From Candidatus Fimenecus excrementavium (lineage in GTDB: Bacteria; Bacillota; Clostridia; Oscillospirales; Acutalibacteraceae), in the NCBI GenBank assembly GCA_018712805.1, contig DVGI01000042.1, forward strand, positions 53,570 to 117,569: 64,000 nt of DNA. The letters are read 5' to 3'. Of this stretch, positions 63,653 to 64,000 are shown one piece after another; the stretch's first letter is position 1, and each line of letters starts with the position of its first letter. The notes below the pieces were generated by a model. The model did no database searches. It saw only the letters and a list, made by a program, of their open reading frames with translations, and was not told the origin of the DNA. The position numbers and the translations under genes were made by a program.

Positions 63653-63779
63653 GGTGGATGAATAAAGTGAGTGGAATGTGGGAATAATATATGATTTTGT
63701 TAACCAAAAATGCTTTGCTAATGCAAAAGCAAAAACCAAAGTGTTTTAGAATAAAATTGAGCGAAGTCACAATTTTACA

Positions 63780-63808
63780 TTGATTTCATTTAAGGTATGT
63801 GATATAAT
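63780..63808 (+). promoter_or_regulatory. Rightward promoter of the HTH gene
   Basis: TTGATT (63780-63785), 17-base spacer, TATAAT (63803-63808), divergent from the leftward promoter. Confidence 0.7.
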
Positions 63809-63841
63809 GATTCTATCAAATAATTGTAAAGGGAGCATATT

Positions 63842-64000
63842 ATGGCGATCAGTTACAAAAGGCTATGGAAATTGTTAATCGACAAGGAGATTAAGAAAAA
63901 AGACCTTGTGCAAATGGCTGGCTTGAGTAGTTATACTCTCAACAAATTAAATAAGGGAGAAAACGTAAACGCAGATACTCTCATGAAAATCTGTGTTGCT
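63842..64000 (+). CDS. Cro/CI-type HTH regulator (partial, runs off the window)
   Basis: The first 53 residues are visible from ATG 63842 (AAAGGGAGC upstream). Pattern SYKRLWKLLIDKEIKKKDLVQMAGLSSYTLNKLNKGENVNADTLMKICVA is the short YozG/HTH_26 subfamily (65-75 residues), found at the regulatory end of many Clostridial integrative elements, often before a DNA methyltransferase or relaxase module. Confidence 0.88.
   Translation, partial: MAISYKRLWKLLIDKEIKKKDLVQMAGLSSYTLNKLNKGENVNADTLMKICVA

Overview
The window looks like a chromosomal segment of a spore-forming, anaerobic member of the Clostridia, most likely an Oscillospiraceae/Ruminococcaceae-type gut or rumen organism. The basis is indirect: a stand-alone spoVAE, the SCIFF peptide with its radical-SAM maturase, a type I dockerin on a transglutaminase-like secreted protein, GH43 and GH28 polysaccharide hydrolases, a CIRCE-controlled groESL, a tryptophan T-box upstream of trpXYZ, and fairly GC-rich coding DNA with AGGAGG-type ribosome binding sites. 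No rRNA or other marker fixes the species.

Layout. 1-2.2 kb: two-component system (histidine kinase cut by the window start). 2.3-5.8 kb: galM-ilvN-leuC-leuD read leftwards from one strong promoter. 5.8-7.7 kb: GntR regulator plus DUF5808-type membrane protein. 7.8-15.9 kb: GH43 lipoprotein, an FHA / RodA-FtsW / class B PBP cell-wall operon, a GH28 enzyme and an NSS sodium symporter. 16-16.9 kb: tRNA-Arg(TCT), tRNA-His(GTG) and tRNA-Gln(TTG), two of them followed by repeat elements that duplicate the tRNA 3' end. 17-21 kb: small Cys proteins and the csoR-copA copper operon. 21-23.3 kb: mutY and a PadR/DUF2812 pair. 23.5-33.2 kb: a block containing AT-rich secreted proteins (papain-fold protease, subtilase with FG-GAP repeats, lipoprotein) interleaved with groESL, cdd and an M14 wall peptidase. 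33-47 kb: housekeeping genes (nagB, acpS, nnr, mscS, prmA) and the T-box/trpXYZ tryptophan importer. 47-51 kb: dockerin transglutaminase, nrdR, TIM-barrel epimerase, secG, tRNA-Lys, a small HTH/DUF6514 pair. 51.7-52.2 kb: tRNA-Arg(ACG) followed by a tandem pair of the same repeat family. 52.4-60 kb: DinB, cupin, M28 peptidase, GT2, trmL, Orn/Lys/Arg decarboxylase and the SCIFF locus. 60.1-64 kb: one end of an integrated mobile element with a large serine recombinase, small accessory genes, a hairpin-rich non-coding stretch and divergent regulatory promoters; its far end lies outside the window.

The most unusual signal is the tRNA-linked repeat family. Three different tRNA genes are each followed by (i) an inverted copy of their own T-arm, (ii) a shared hairpin with a 10-nt stem and 3-nt loop whose stem sequence changes in a compensatory way between copies, and (iii) a direct repeat of the tRNA 3' end. 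I know of no described element with this layout. Other points worth checking are a SCIFF precursor lacking the usual crosslinked Thr, a CopZ domain fused to CopA but preceded by its own ribosome binding site and ATG, and an attenuator-like leader in the mobile element.
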